From assembly GCF_040640215.1 (NCBI RefSeq), contig NZ_JBFABG010000005.1, positions 124,001 through 188,000 on the forward strand: a stretch of 64,000 bases of DNA, in the 5' to 3' direction. This DNA comes from Actinosynnema sp040640215. GTDB taxonomy: Bacteria; Actinomycetota; Actinomycetes; Mycobacteriales; Pseudonocardiaceae. Below are positions 47,734-56,184 of the stretch, in pieces. The notes under the pieces are model-generated. The model searched no databases. It worked only from the letters and a program-made list of their open reading frames with translations, and was not told the DNA's origin. Each line of letters starts with the position of its first letter. Within the stretch, counting starts at the first letter, position 1. The position numbers and the translations under genes are program-made.

Positions 47734-48387
47734 TCAACCGACGACGAACGGCAGCTTCGCGGCGAGCTCACCCAGCGCGGCGGTCTCCGCGCCGGTCGGC
47801 GGACGGCGTCCGGTGCCGACCAGCAGCGCCTCCCGATCCGAGAACGAGCCCGGGAACACGACCCCGGCGACCTCCTCCAACGACCCGCGCGCCGCCGCGA
47901 GCGCCTCCACCGGCGGTCCGGCGGGCGAGGGCAGGTGCGCCACCAGGTCGAGGTGGTGCACCGTCCATTCGAGCACGTACGCCGACAGGTAGTCCCCCAC
48001 CGTGAGCACCACGTCCCGGGTGCCGACGCGAACCGCCGGATCGGCGAGCACGGCCGCGCGTCCCGCCGCCGCGCCGACGTCGGCCAGGTGGGACTTCAGC
48101 AGCCCCGGATCGCCGTAGGCCGCCGCCAGCCGGGGGATCAACGCGTCCAGCGGGTCCTCGCCGGTCGGCGGGTCCACCAGGTTCCAGTAGGTGACCGCGT
48201 CCACCGTCGGCTCGGCGTCGACGGGCGTGACCAACGTGATCAGCACGTCCTGGGCGTCGACCACCAGGTGGCACACCAGGTCCCGGACGAGCCGGCCGGC
48301 GCAGCCGGAGGGGCGGTCGAAGTCCTCGTCCGGGGTGGCCGCCACCGCCGCGAGCAACGCCGTCCACGAGCGCGAGAAGAGGTCCAC
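47734..48387 (-). CDS. Maleylpyruvate-isomerase-type mycothiol-dependent enzyme (DinB fold)
   Basis: This 217-residue DinB-like four-helix protein has metal-ligand histidines in LVCHLVVDAQDV and LEWTVHHLDLVAHL, typical of the mycothiol-dependent maleylpyruvate isomerase N-terminal family. The C-terminal part contains PPVEALAAARGSLEEV and LLVGTGRRPPTG. It probably uses mycothiol in isomerisation or detoxification; the substrate is unknown. GTG 48387 fits the family opening (VDLFSRSWTALL). A 15-bp-period repeat array lies upstream, in its promoter region. Confidence 0.82.
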   Translation of the reverse strand: MDLFSRSWTALLAAVAATPDEDFDRPSGCAGRLVRDLVCHLVVDAQDVLITLVTPVDAEPTVDAVTYWNLVDPPTGEDPLDALIPRLAAAYGDPGLLKSHLADVGAAAGRAAVLADPAVRVGTRDVVLTVGDYLSAYVLEWTVHHLDLVAHLPSPAGPPVEALAAARGSLEEVAGVVFPGSFSDREALLVGTGRRPPTGAETAALGELAAKLPFVVG

Positions 48388-48439
48388 CCCGGCACGGTAT
48401 TGCCGGGGTGGCCGGCGGACAACCGCAGGCACGACGGCC

Positions 48440-48502
48440 CCGGTTGGGCAGCACCGGTTCGAGCAGCACCGGTTCGAGCAGCACCGGTTGGGGCGGCACC
48501 GG
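48440..48502. repeat. Short tandem repeat, about 15-bp period
   Basis: Units of the form CCGGTTCGAGCAGCA start at 48440, 48454, 48469, 48484 and 48499 (first spacing 14, the rest 15). Each unit carries ACCGGT or CCGGTT. The array sits between two minus-strand genes, immediately upstream of the DinB-like gene and right after the stop of the next, so it could affect the promoter. Confidence 0.7.
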
Positions 48503-49171
48503 TCAGGGCGGGGGCAGGTACGAGGCCACTTCCGCCAGCGCGTCCAACGTCTCCGCGTCCACCGAGCCCCCGATCCGCTCGGCCTCCGCGATCACGACCG
48601 TGTTCCCGTCCCGGTCCGACCCGTAGTTCAGGCCGCTGAACGACACGTCGGCCAACCCCAGCAGCGCGCCGCCCAACGGCGTCACGTCACCACTGCCGTG
48701 CCGGTCGATCAACGACTTGAAGTCCGCCGCGTCCCCGCGCGCCGCGAACCCCACCCACACCACCGACACCACCGCCGAGTTCCCGGCACCGTCCCCCACC
48801 GCGAACAACACCCGGTCCAGCGACGCGCACCGCGTTCCCTGGAAGAACTCCCGCACCCGCCCGAACGACGACACCACGCACTCGGCCTGCTGCTCGGCCG
48901 TCTGCCGCAGTCCCCGCATCCCCATCCGCTGCCACGCGCCCTCGGTGTCCCCCTTGCGCGCCGCCTGCTGCCCCTCCGCCTTCCGCGCCGACACGCCGCG
49001 CGCGCCCGCGCCACCCGCTCCCCCGGCACCACCACCGGTCACGCCCACCCCACCGGCACCGACCGCGCCCAACGCGACCAGGCCGGCCACCACCACCGCG
49101 CCCCCTCCACCTCGACCTTTGTCACTGCCGCCACCCGCGCCACCGATCCGCCGCCCGTCCGAACCCGGCAT
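48503..49171 (-). CDS. Conserved actinobacterial hypothetical protein with N-terminal membrane helix
   Basis: This 222-residue protein has a Gly-rich basic N terminus, one hydrophobic helix (GAVVVAGLVALGAVGAGGVG, residues about 24-43) and a soluble domain with QTAEQQAECVVSSFGRVREF, FQGTRCASLDRVLFAVGDGA, SVVWVGFAARGDAADFKSLI and DVSFSGLNYGSDRDGNTVVI. This domain is widespread in actinobacteria and has no assigned function. The two conserved Cys (AECVVS and TRCASL) may pair. The predicted topology is a single-pass protein with the domain outside. Confidence 0.75.
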   Translation of the reverse strand: MPGSDGRRIGGAGGGSDKGRGGGGAVVVAGLVALGAVGAGGVGVTGGGAGGAGGAGARGVSARKAEGQQAARKGDTEGAWQRMGMRGLRQTAEQQAECVVSSFGRVREFFQGTRCASLDRVLFAVGDGAGNSAVVSVVWVGFAARGDAADFKSLIDRHGSGDVTPLGGALLGLADVSFSGLNYGSDRDGNTVVIAEAERIGGSVDAETLDALAEVASYLPPP

Positions 49172-49326
49172 CGCACCCCCTCCTCCGAGAGCACAGGTCT
49201 AGCAACCGGAGCAGCCGCCGTCACCGCAAACAGCGGAATCGGCGAAATCGATCGGACGTCGCCGCGCGGCACCGCCCCACCCGACCACCCTGCCGACGAG
49301 CGGTCATTCCGGTGGTCGCGAACCGT

Positions 49327-50520
49327 TCACGCGGGTGTCGGCGAGGTGCGCCGGGGCTGCCGACGCCGGGCCAGCACCAGCAACCCCAGCCCCAGCGCCG
49401 ACAGCACGAACCCGATCACGTACGCACTCCGGTACCCCAGCACCTGCGAGAGCGCCAGCAGCGGGCCCGCCATCATCGCGCTGGCCTTCGCCGTGTTCGT
49501 GAACATCGTCGTGGCGTACCCCGGCCGATCCGGCACCAGGTCCTGGAAGTACGAGATGCCCACGCCCATTACCGCCGAGATCACGATCGCGTGCAACGCC
49601 TGCGCCGCCGCCACCTGCCACGTCGCCGTCGTCAGCACCATCACCCCGTAGTAGGCCAGCGCCACCACACCGCCGGCCAACACCAACCGCCGGTAGTCGA
49701 CGCGCATCGCCAACGCCCCGAACCCCAGCATCAACGGGATCTCCAACGCCGCGCACAACCCCAGCACCAGCCCCGCGTCCGCCGTCGTCCCGTGCAGCAC
49801 GTCCGTCAGGTACAACGGCATCGCGTACACCCCCACCGACGTCGCGCCCTGCAACAACACGAACGCCGCCGCCGCGAAGAGGACCTCCCGGCGCACCCCC
49901 GGACCGGACGACGCCGGGGCCACCGGCGCGCCGCCGCCCAGCTCCGGCAACGTCAACCCGGTCACCAGCGCCGCCGCCAGGTACACCCCCGCCGCCGCCG
50001 CGAACAGCCCGGAGAACCCCCGGGCGTCGATCAGCAGCGCCGCCACCGGCGGACCCGCGACCCACGACACCGAGACCATCGTCCGGACCGCGCTGATCGC
50101 CAGCGGCGCGCGCACCGACCCCGACCGCTCCAACGACTGCCGCGCGTAGGCGAACGTCTGCGGCATCAGGCACGACGCCACCGCCGACAACGACAGCGCC
50201 ACCACCAGCAGCAGCCAGTAGTTCCGCACCACCGCGAACAGCCCGAACGACGCCGCGCCGGCCAGCGACGCCCAGACGATCAGGTCGCGCCGCACCGCCC
50301 GCGCGTCCGACCACCTGCCGATCACGGTGCTCACCGCCAACGCCGCCAACGACGTCGTGAGCAGGAACGCGCCCACCGCGAACGGAGCCGCGCCCAGCTC
50401 CTTGATCAGGAACAGCGACAGGAACGGCCCGGCCAACGCGTACCCGACGCCGGTCAGCAGGCTGACCGACAGCAGGGGCAGGAACGACCGGGAGCCGGGC
50501 GGGACGGCGGTTTCGGACAC
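49327..50520 (-). CDS. MFS transporter (SetA-like efflux type)
   Basis: This 397-residue membrane protein with 12 hydrophobic segments has the MFS signature between TM2 and TM3 (IGRWSDARAVRRDLI), followed by LSAVASCLMPQTFAYARQSL, SAVRTMVSVSWVAGPPVAAL and, in the second half, LCAALEIPLMLGFGALAMRV. It belongs to the sugar-efflux/SetA-like branch and probably exports a small molecule. GTG 50520 is used (GTG 50529 is possible). It is monocistronic. Confidence 0.88.
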   Translation of the reverse strand: MSETAVPPGSRSFLPLLSVSLLTGVGYALAGPFLSLFLIKELGAAPFAVGAFLLTTSLAALAVSTVIGRWSDARAVRRDLIVWASLAGAASFGLFAVVRNYWLLLVVALSLSAVASCLMPQTFAYARQSLERSGSVRAPLAISAVRTMVSVSWVAGPPVAALLIDARGFSGLFAAAAGVYLAAALVTGLTLPELGGGAPVAPASSGPGVRREVLFAAAAFVLLQGATSVGVYAMPLYLTDVLHGTTADAGLVLGLCAALEIPLMLGFGALAMRVDYRRLVLAGGVVALAYYGVMVLTTATWQVAAAQALHAIVISAVMGVGISYFQDLVPDRPGYATTMFTNTAKASAMMAGPLLALSQVLGYRSAYVIGFVLSALGLGLLVLARRRQPRRTSPTPA

Positions 50521-50655
50521 AGCGACCACCCCGCCATCCTGCGCACCCGGGCGCACCGGGACGAAATCGATTCCCGGGGACTGGACGGTGAGAGCGATCA
50601 CAAGGCCCGACCCGGCGGCCGTTTGGCCGCTCGCCCGGTCGGGTACCGCACCCCC

Positions 50656-50901
50656 GTGAACCCCCGACCCACCGATCCGGAGAGCGAAGTCGACCCAGCG
50701 GAGGTCGAGTCCAAGCTCCGCCTGGCCGTGGCCCGCCTGCGCGAGCGGCTCACCGCCGCGCGCAACCTCGTCCACTTCGAGGCGCTGCGCAGAGCTCCCG
50801 GCACGCGCCTGGCGCACCCGCCCGCCGGTCACGACAACCACAACGGCGGTCGCACCGCCGGCCGGGGCCATACCCGGTACGGCCGACCCACCGAAGCCTG
50901 A
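50656..50901 (+). CDS. Small hypothetical protein
   Basis: An 81-residue ORF from GTG 50656, with an acidic N terminus (DPESEVDPAEVESKLRLAVA) and a predicted amphipathic helix RLRERLTAARNLVHFEAL, then a basic, His/Gly-rich tail. GC-rich third positions support coding, but no family was recognised and it may be spurious. It ends 14 bp before AT-rich copy C and converges on the methyltransferase gene. Confidence 0.45.
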   Translation: MNPRPTDPESEVDPAEVESKLRLAVARLRERLTAARNLVHFEALRRAPGTRLAHPPAGHDNHNGGRTAGRGHTRYGRPTEA

Positions 50902-50914
50902 CCGCCGAACCCGC

Positions 50915-50955
50915 TCTATTTATTCCACACTGAAATCATTAAGGGAATAAAATCA
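50915..50955. repeat. AT-rich element, copy C
   Basis: The exact 16-mer TTTATTCCACACTGAA (50919-50934) also occurs in copy B. The flanks TTTATTCC (50919-50926) and GGAATAAA (50944-50951) form an 8-bp inverted repeat, and the right end reads AATCAGC as in the other copies. It sits between convergent genes just before the methyltransferase stop. In this copy the dyad could act as a terminator. Confidence 0.5.
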
Positions 50956-50956
50956 G

Positions 50957-52564
50957 CTACACCGCGCGGGCCACCAGCACCGCCATGTCCAGCGGCAGGG
51001 GCCGGCTCTCCACGAGCTCGAACCCGCCGGCGCACAGCAGGTCCCGGTACTCCCCCAGCGTCCGCTCGCGCCCGTGCACGTTGTTCACCATCATGTGCAC
51101 GTCCCACGCCAGCGGTAACACTTCCAGGCGCGATTCCGGGATCGGCCGCTCCACCACCACCAGCGTCGAACCCGGTGCGGCGGCCGACCGGATGTTGGCC
51201 AGGATTGCCGCGCACCTCTCGTCGTCCCAGTCGTGCAGGATTCGCGACAGCAGGTAGACCGCCCCGCCCGCCGGCACCGGGTCGACGAAGAAGTCCCCCG
51301 CCACCAACCCGACCCGCTCGCCGCAGCCGTGGCCCGCGAGGACCGCCCGCGCCGAGTCCATCACGTGCGGCCGGTCGAACAGCACGCCGCGCAGCCCCGG
51401 GCGCTCCTGGAGCACGAACCCCAGCAGGTGGCCGTCCCCGCCCGCCACGTCCACCACCACGCCCTCGGCGGGCAGGTCCAGCACCCCCGGCACGATCCGG
51501 AGGAAGCTCGTGGCGGCGGCCATCGCGCTCTCGAACAGCCGCGCGTCCGCCGGGTTCGCCGCGAAGTGGTCGAACGGGTCCGCGCCGAAGACGTGCGTGA
51601 ACGCCGACCCGCCGGTCCGCACGGTGTGCTCCAGGGCGCTGAACGAGCGGTAGAACATCCCGCCGTACAGCCGCGCCAGGTCGCGCTGCGACCCGTCCAC
51701 GTCCCCGCGCAGCACCTCGCCCAGCGGGGTCAGCGACCAGGAGTCGCCGCGCACGCCGAACACACCCAGCGAAGCCAGGAACCGCAGCAGCCGCCGCAGG
51801 TTGTCCGGCACCGTCCCGGTCCCCGCCGCGAGTTCGGCGGTCGTGCGCGGCCCGTCGGCCAGCAGGTCCGCCACACCCAGCTCGGCGGCCACCGCCAGCG
51901 ACCGGGTCCGCCACGCGCCGCTCATCAGGTGCAGCATGTCCCGCTCGGCCTGGTCGGGCCGGCCGAGGTGGCGCACCAGCAGGGGGTCCCGCCGTCCCGG
52001 CGCGATCAGCTCCATCCGGCGCTCGCCGCGGAAGTGCAGCACGGTCACGTCCTCGTGCTTGTCGTACCCGCCGCCGTCCGCGACCAGACCCGCGTCGAGC
52101 AACGTCCCGCACACGCCGCGCAGCACCACGTCGTCGTCGCCGATCGCCCGGAACGCCAGGTGCGCCCCGCCCTCCCGGCCCGACAGCTCCTCGACGTCGC
52201 CGCACAGCACGGAGAGCTCCAGTTCGCGCGTCCCGCCTCCGACCTCGCCGCGCACGACGCGCACGTCCAGGTCGTCGCGGCCCAGCTCCCGCGCCAACCG
52301 GCCGCGCACCACGGCGTTCGGCGACGACTCGCGCGGCACCACGCCCAGCGCCACCAGGTCCGCCACCACGGCGTCGGCCGACGGCGCGGCCACGAGTAAC
52401 GCGCCGTGCGCGAACTCCAGGTGCCGGGCCAGGTCCGTGCCCGGCAGCACGGCGTCCAGCGCCTCGGCGGTCGGCGTGTCGCGGACGAACTCCACGGTCT
52501 CCGCGATCCGCCGGACGTCCCGCTCCGCCAACCTGAAACGCACCGCACTGTCCAATGTGGACAT
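50957..52564 (-). CDS. O-methyltransferase with N-terminal extension
   Basis: This 535-residue protein has two parts. Residues about 190-535 form a plant-type/actinobacterial O-methyltransferase (PF00891) with an N-terminal dimerisation helix region (LMSGAWRTRSLAVAAELGVA), motif I VVVDVAGGDGHLLGFVLQ, FDRPHVMDSARAVL, GDFFVDPVPAGGAVYLLSRI and LHDWDDERCAAIL. Residues 1-190 form an extra alpha/beta region (LEFAHGALLVAAPSADAVV, RELELSVLCGDVEEL, GGYDKHEDVTVLHFRGERR) that I do not recognise. GGGAGGGACGACT precedes ATG 52564. It is the last gene of the LuxE-LuxC-methyltransferase operon and likely methylates a hydroxyl or carboxyl of the product. Confidence 0.85.
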   Translation of the reverse strand: MSTLDSAVRFRLAERDVRRIAETVEFVRDTPTAEALDAVLPGTDLARHLEFAHGALLVAAPSADAVVADLVALGVVPRESSPNAVVRGRLARELGRDDLDVRVVRGEVGGGTRELELSVLCGDVEELSGREGGAHLAFRAIGDDDVVLRGVCGTLLDAGLVADGGGYDKHEDVTVLHFRGERRMELIAPGRRDPLLVRHLGRPDQAERDMLHLMSGAWRTRSLAVAAELGVADLLADGPRTTAELAAGTGTVPDNLRRLLRFLASLGVFGVRGDSWSLTPLGEVLRGDVDGSQRDLARLYGGMFYRSFSALEHTVRTGGSAFTHVFGADPFDHFAANPADARLFESAMAAATSFLRIVPGVLDLPAEGVVVDVAGGDGHLLGFVLQERPGLRGVLFDRPHVMDSARAVLAGHGCGERVGLVAGDFFVDPVPAGGAVYLLSRILHDWDDERCAAILANIRSAAAPGSTLVVVERPIPESRLEVLPLAWDVHMMVNNVHGRERTLGEYRDLLCAGGFELVESRPLPLDMAVLVARAV

Positions 52565-52635
52565 AGTCGTCCCTCCCCAGCGATGGCCGGGTCCCCGCCC
52601 GTGGTGGGGACCCGTGGTCGAACCCCGGTCCGGGG

Positions 52636-54030
52636 TCAGCGCGCGACGGCGTCGGAGGCCGTCGTCGGCCGGTTCCCGCGCTCCACGTCGCACCAGCGCA
52701 GCAGGCCCGCGATGCGCGGTTGCCCGTCGTGCCGCCACCGCATCCCGGCGCGGCCCATGGTGCCCGGTTCGGCCAGCCGGCTCGCGCCGAGCCGGGCCAG
52801 TTCCCCCGCCGCACGCCGGAACTCCGCGCCCGCCACGCCCCAACCGACGTTCTGGAGGTGCCGCGCGTACGGGCGCATCGCGTCCACCGCGGCGGTCACG
52901 TCGGGCACCGCGACGATCCGCGCGACGCGGTTGCCCGCGCCGCTGAGCGGGAGCAGCGCGTCGTCGAGCACGACCGTCCACTCCAGACCGTCCGAGGCCC
53001 ACACCCCACCGGTGGGCGAGCTGGCCGCCCGCCACTCGGCGACGAGCCTGCGGTGTTGCAGCACGGTCGCGTCGTGGTCGCCGACCGCGCCGGGCGGGCA
53101 GTCCCCGGCGGCGGCGCGCATCGCGTGCGCGACGTGCTCCGCGACAACGCGGGCGTGCTCGGCGACGACCAGGTAGACCTGCGGGGACAGGCAGGCGTGC
53201 TGGTCGAAGTCGCTGCAATCCGCCGCGATCCGGCGGGCCACCTCGACGGGACCGTGCAACCGGAAGTACTCGTCGTCGATCACGCCGAAGGACAGCTTGT
53301 GGCCGTGCTCCTCGTAGACCTGGTGCGGTGCGACCCTGCTCCGGATCGCCGCGCACGCCTGGTCGCTGCCGTAGGCGACCACGGCGTCGGCCTGCTCCAG
53401 CGCGGCGGACAGCGCGGTGTCGTCGTCCCGGTCCCAGTAGGTCGCCACCACCGCGTCGGCGAGCAGCGGCTCCACCTCGTGCAGGGTGCGCAGGAACGCG
53501 GCCGTGAAGTTCGGTTCCCGGGCCGGGACCTTCGCGATCACCGCGGCCTTCACCAGCAGCGCCCGCACCAGGGACCGGGCGGGCAGGCCGGGGACGTTGC
53601 CGGAGAACACCGCCAGCACCACGCGGGGACCGATCGCGGTGGTGCCGCCGCAGAAGCCGTCGAGCACCTCGGGGTCGCCCAGCTCCCGCCGCAGGGCGGC
53701 GAACAGCGACGGCGCGCGCAGCGCGCCCAGCTCGGCGTCCAGCGCGCGGTCCACGGTCTCGGCGGACATGCCGGTCACCGCCGCCACGGCCACCGCCGCC
53801 GCGCGGCGCTCCGGGAAGTCGCGGTCGGCCCAGCGCCGCGCGGCCACGTCGACGGCGGCGACGATCCGGCGCACCGGCAGCTCGCGCAGCCGTTCGTGGG
53901 CCCGGCGCAGGTCGTCGCCGGTCGCCGCCCAGTCGACCGGGCGCAGGCCGGACCACGCGTGCGGCCCGGAGGTCAGGGTGAACGGCTCGGTCGCGCCGGT
54001 GACGTGCGCGGGAATCCAGGACACGCTCAT
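52636..54030 (-). CDS. LuxC-like acyl-CoA/acyl-enzyme reductase
   Basis: This 464-residue protein matches the LuxC fatty-acyl reductase family. It has an aldehyde-dehydrogenase-like fold with the catalytic Cys in FDQHACLSPQVYLVV, nucleotide-binding VVLAVFSGNVPGLPARSLVR and the lysine region VIAKVPAREPNF. It reduces an enzyme- or CoA-bound acyl group to an aldehyde with NADPH. Grixazone genes griC/griD set a precedent for LuxC/LuxE-like pairs reducing an aromatic acid. It starts 3 bp after the LuxE-like stop, so the two act together. Confidence 0.9.
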   Translation of the reverse strand: MSVSWIPAHVTGATEPFTLTSGPHAWSGLRPVDWAATGDDLRRAHERLRELPVRRIVAAVDVAARRWADRDFPERRAAAVAVAAVTGMSAETVDRALDAELGALRAPSLFAALRRELGDPEVLDGFCGGTTAIGPRVVLAVFSGNVPGLPARSLVRALLVKAAVIAKVPAREPNFTAAFLRTLHEVEPLLADAVVATYWDRDDDTALSAALEQADAVVAYGSDQACAAIRSRVAPHQVYEEHGHKLSFGVIDDEYFRLHGPVEVARRIAADCSDFDQHACLSPQVYLVVAEHARVVAEHVAHAMRAAAGDCPPGAVGDHDATVLQHRRLVAEWRAASSPTGGVWASDGLEWTVVLDDALLPLSGAGNRVARIVAVPDVTAAVDAMRPYARHLQNVGWGVAGAEFRRAAGELARLGASRLAEPGTMGRAGMRWRHDGQPRIAGLLRWCDVERGNRPTTASDAVAR

Positions 54031-54033
54031 CGG

Positions 54034-55098
54034 TCAGCGGCCTCCGGTCATCTCGTCCAGGGACAGCGAGCAGCCCCGGCTGGTGCTGCCCGAGATCCGC
54101 CCGGCGATCGCCACGCCGTCCGCCGTGGCGATGCCGACGTCGCCGGTGAGCAGCACGTGCGGGCGGTCGAGCAGGGACAGGTCGGTGATCTCCAGCAGGC
54201 CGGGCCCCGCCGCGAGGAACTCCCGGGTGCGCGGGTCGCGCACCCGGGGCCCGCCGCACAGCCGCCACGGCTTGGGGCGCTCGCCGAGCGGTCCCACCGG
54301 GACGTCCGCCGCGTCGTAGTGCTGGTTGGCCAGCTCGGTCATGCCGAAGATGTTGCCGAAGCGCTCGATGCCGAACACCCGGCGGACGGCGGTGCGCAGG
54401 TCGTCCACGCGCATCACGCGGGACCTGCCCTTGAACCCGCCGCCGTCGTACATGCGCGACCCGGGCGGCAGCTCCCAGCGCCTGCCCTCCGCCGCCAGCC
54501 GGTCGCAGATGTTGACGAAGGCGAAGCTCGCGCCGATCAGCACCACGGGCAGCCCCTCGACCACCGCCGCGTCGAGGGTCCGGGCCAGCAGCGGGTAGTC
54601 CACACCGGATTCGCCGATCACCGACGTGCTGAGCGCCGGGTCGCCGCACTCCTCCTGGATGCGGGCCATGTCGAACGCGATGGCCATGTCCGGCGCGGCC
54701 CGCTCGGTCGGCGCGAACCGGACGACCACCGGTCTGACCTCGTCGGGGATCAGGTCCCGGCGGGCGTGGGCCGTCACCGCCAACCCCTTGAGCACCAGGC
54801 CGAGCCGCGAGTAGCGGACCGCGCCGCGCACGGACCCGGTCGTCCCGCTGGTGCGGAACACCCGGACGGCGGGCTCGTCGGGGAACAGGTGCGGTCCCCC
54901 GTCCTTGTAGGCGGTGTCCGGCACGCCCACCCCGGTCCCGACCTGCTTCCAGTACCGCGCCACGTCCGGCGCGTTCGCCACGGCCAGTTCGGTGAGCTGC
55001 TCGTGGATCGCGGCCGGGTCGCCGGCCTGGTCGGTGATCAGGGCCGCCATCCGCTCGAAGAGCCGGGCCACGTGCGGGTCGTCGTGCGCGACGGTCAT
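54034..55098 (-). CDS. LuxE-like acyl-protein synthetase
   Basis: This 354-residue adenylate-forming protein has the ATP/AMP motif FRTSGTTGSVRGAV, a central DYPLLARTLDAAVVEGLPVV, GIERFGNIFGMTELANQHYD and the C-terminal lobe PGLLEITDLSLLDRPHVLLTGD. This matches LuxE acyl-protein synthetase rather than a large acyl-CoA ligase. It activates a carboxylic acid as an acyl-AMP and passes it to LuxC. ATG 55098 has TGGAGGCAGTCG upstream, a clear ribosome-binding site. It is the first gene of the operon, and three dyads lie upstream. Confidence 0.9.
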   Translation of the reverse strand: MTVAHDDPHVARLFERMAALITDQAGDPAAIHEQLTELAVANAPDVARYWKQVGTGVGVPDTAYKDGGPHLFPDEPAVRVFRTSGTTGSVRGAVRYSRLGLVLKGLAVTAHARRDLIPDEVRPVVVRFAPTERAAPDMAIAFDMARIQEECGDPALSTSVIGESGVDYPLLARTLDAAVVEGLPVVLIGASFAFVNICDRLAAEGRRWELPPGSRMYDGGGFKGRSRVMRVDDLRTAVRRVFGIERFGNIFGMTELANQHYDAADVPVGPLGERPKPWRLCGGPRVRDPRTREFLAAGPGLLEITDLSLLDRPHVLLTGDVGIATADGVAIAGRISGSTSRGCSLSLDEMTGGR

Positions 55099-55152
55099 CG
55101 ACTGCCTCCAGGGGTGGTCGAGAACGTCCCCGACGGAGGGAGAAGTCGGGGA

Positions 55153-55254
55153 GATGTGGTGCACATCCCCAGTGGTGCGCGGTAACGCACCACTGGTGTC
55201 CGTCCCGGCCGGGCAGCGACGTCGGCACGCTAGCAACGGGTGGTCTCGACCACC
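55153..55254. promoter_or_regulatory. Cluster of three GTGGT-type dyads upstream of LuxE
   Basis: Three inverted repeats lie within about 100 bp. The first is GATGTG/CACATC (55153-55167, 3-nt spacer), the second CCAGTGGTGCG/CGCACCACTGG (55169-55196, 11-bp perfect arms, 6-nt spacer) and the third GGTGGTC/GACCACC (55239-55254, 2-nt spacer). All share a GTGGT/ACCAC core. They lie about 55-155 bp upstream of the LuxE start and are likely operator sites for one regulator, which is not adjacent. Confidence 0.55.
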
Positions 55255-55375
55255 AAGGAACTTCCCCTGAACGCACTACCCCGGAAATTGCGGTCACGAA
55301 GGGTAGCGAAGGCGTCTCACATCGTCACGCAGAGCAAGGCACTGCGCCGGGTGCCCGCCCGGCGCTACGACAGTC

Positions 55376-55404
55376 GCCGGGGACCCCGGCGGCGGGTCCC
55401 CGGC
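55376..55404 (-). terminator. Hairpin terminator after glyoxalase-like gene
   Basis: GCCGGGGACCC (55376-55386) and GGGTCCCCGGC (55394-55404) are perfect 11-bp arms around a 7-nt loop, just beyond the minus-strand stop at 55414. Confidence 0.7.
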
Positions 55405-55413
55405 CGTCCCAGG

Positions 55414-56184
55414 TCAGGCCGGGACGCTCGTGATGACGGCGAACTTGGCGCTGTGCTGGTCGGCCAGCCACGCGAGGCGGCCCACGCCCTCGAAGTCGAC
55501 CGGCGGCAGCACGACCGTGCCGCCGAGCTCCTCGGTCTTCGCCGCCGCCGCGTCGACGTCGGTGACCTCGAAGTACGGCAGCCAGTGCGGCGGGTGCCCC
55601 TCCGGCACCTCGGCGACGCCGGCGATCTCGCTGTTCGCGCCGCCGTCCGCCGGGGTGAACAGGGTGTACTGGCCACCCGCGACCGGGGTGTCGGTGGCGG
55701 TCCAGCCGAAGACGTCGCGGTAGAACGCCCGCGCCGCCTCGATGTCCGGGCTCTGCAACTCCAGCCAGCTCACCGAGCCGGGCTCGGTGACCAGGTCCAG
55801 GCCGTCGACGTCACCGGGCTGCCAGATCGCGAACCCGGCGTCGCCGGGGTCGCTGAGCTGCGCGGTCCGGCCGTTGGTGAACACGTCGAACGGGTCCACC
55901 CGCACCTTGCCGCCCGCCTCGACCACGGCTTTCGCGGTGGCGTCGGCGTCACGGGTGTGGAAGTACACGGTCCACGCCGCGTTCGCGTCGCCGTCGGTCA
56001 GCGGGCCGATCGCGGCGACGGTCCTGCCGCCCTGCCGGAAGAAGCCGTAGCCGCCGGCGTCCGGGCCCAGGGACTGGAATTCCCAGCCGAAAACCCCGGT
56101 GTAGAACGACACCGTCCGGTCGACGTCGGGGCTGCCGAGGTCGATCCAGTTGGGCACGCCGGGGGTGTAGTTGGTGGTAAGCAA
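55414..56184 (-). CDS. Two-domain VOC (glyoxalase-like) protein
   Basis: This 256-residue protein is made of two tandem vicinal-oxygen-chelate domains: PNWIDLGSPDVDRTVSFYTG with WEFQSLGPDAGG, then VSWLELQSPDIEAARAFYRD with FGWTATDTPVAGGQYTLF. Each has the His/Glu-type metal or ligand strands (WTVYFHTRD and HWLPYFEVTD), the DP/DP pattern and a Q-P-G-D motif. Such proteins include glyoxalase-like and antibiotic-resistance members; the substrate is unknown. The start is TTG 56184 with GAGAAGG upstream. It is monocistronic. Confidence 0.88.
   Translation of the reverse strand: MLTTNYTPGVPNWIDLGSPDVDRTVSFYTGVFGWEFQSLGPDAGGYGFFRQGGRTVAAIGPLTDGDANAAWTVYFHTRDADATAKAVVEAGGKVRVDPFDVFTNGRTAQLSDPGDAGFAIWQPGDVDGLDLVTEPGSVSWLELQSPDIEAARAFYRDVFGWTATDTPVAGGQYTLFTPADGGANSEIAGVAEVPEGHPPHWLPYFEVTDVDAAAAKTEELGGTVVLPPVDFEGVGRLAWLADQHSAKFAVITSVPA

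Larger units (their letters stand above)
55099..55413. other. Control region upstream of the LuxE gene
   Basis: About 315 bp without a supported ORF, between the divergent starts/ends of the LuxE-like and glyoxalase-like genes. It holds three dyads sharing GTGGT/ACCAC half-sites (55153-55254) and the terminator hairpin of the glyoxalase-like gene (55376-55404). Confidence 0.55.

Noticed and set aside
35551..55098. One pathway linking PobA with the LuxE-LuxC operon through hydroxybenzoates
   Set aside because: The genes are nearly 15 kb apart with separate regulators. The shared aromatic theme alone is too weak to claim one pathway.
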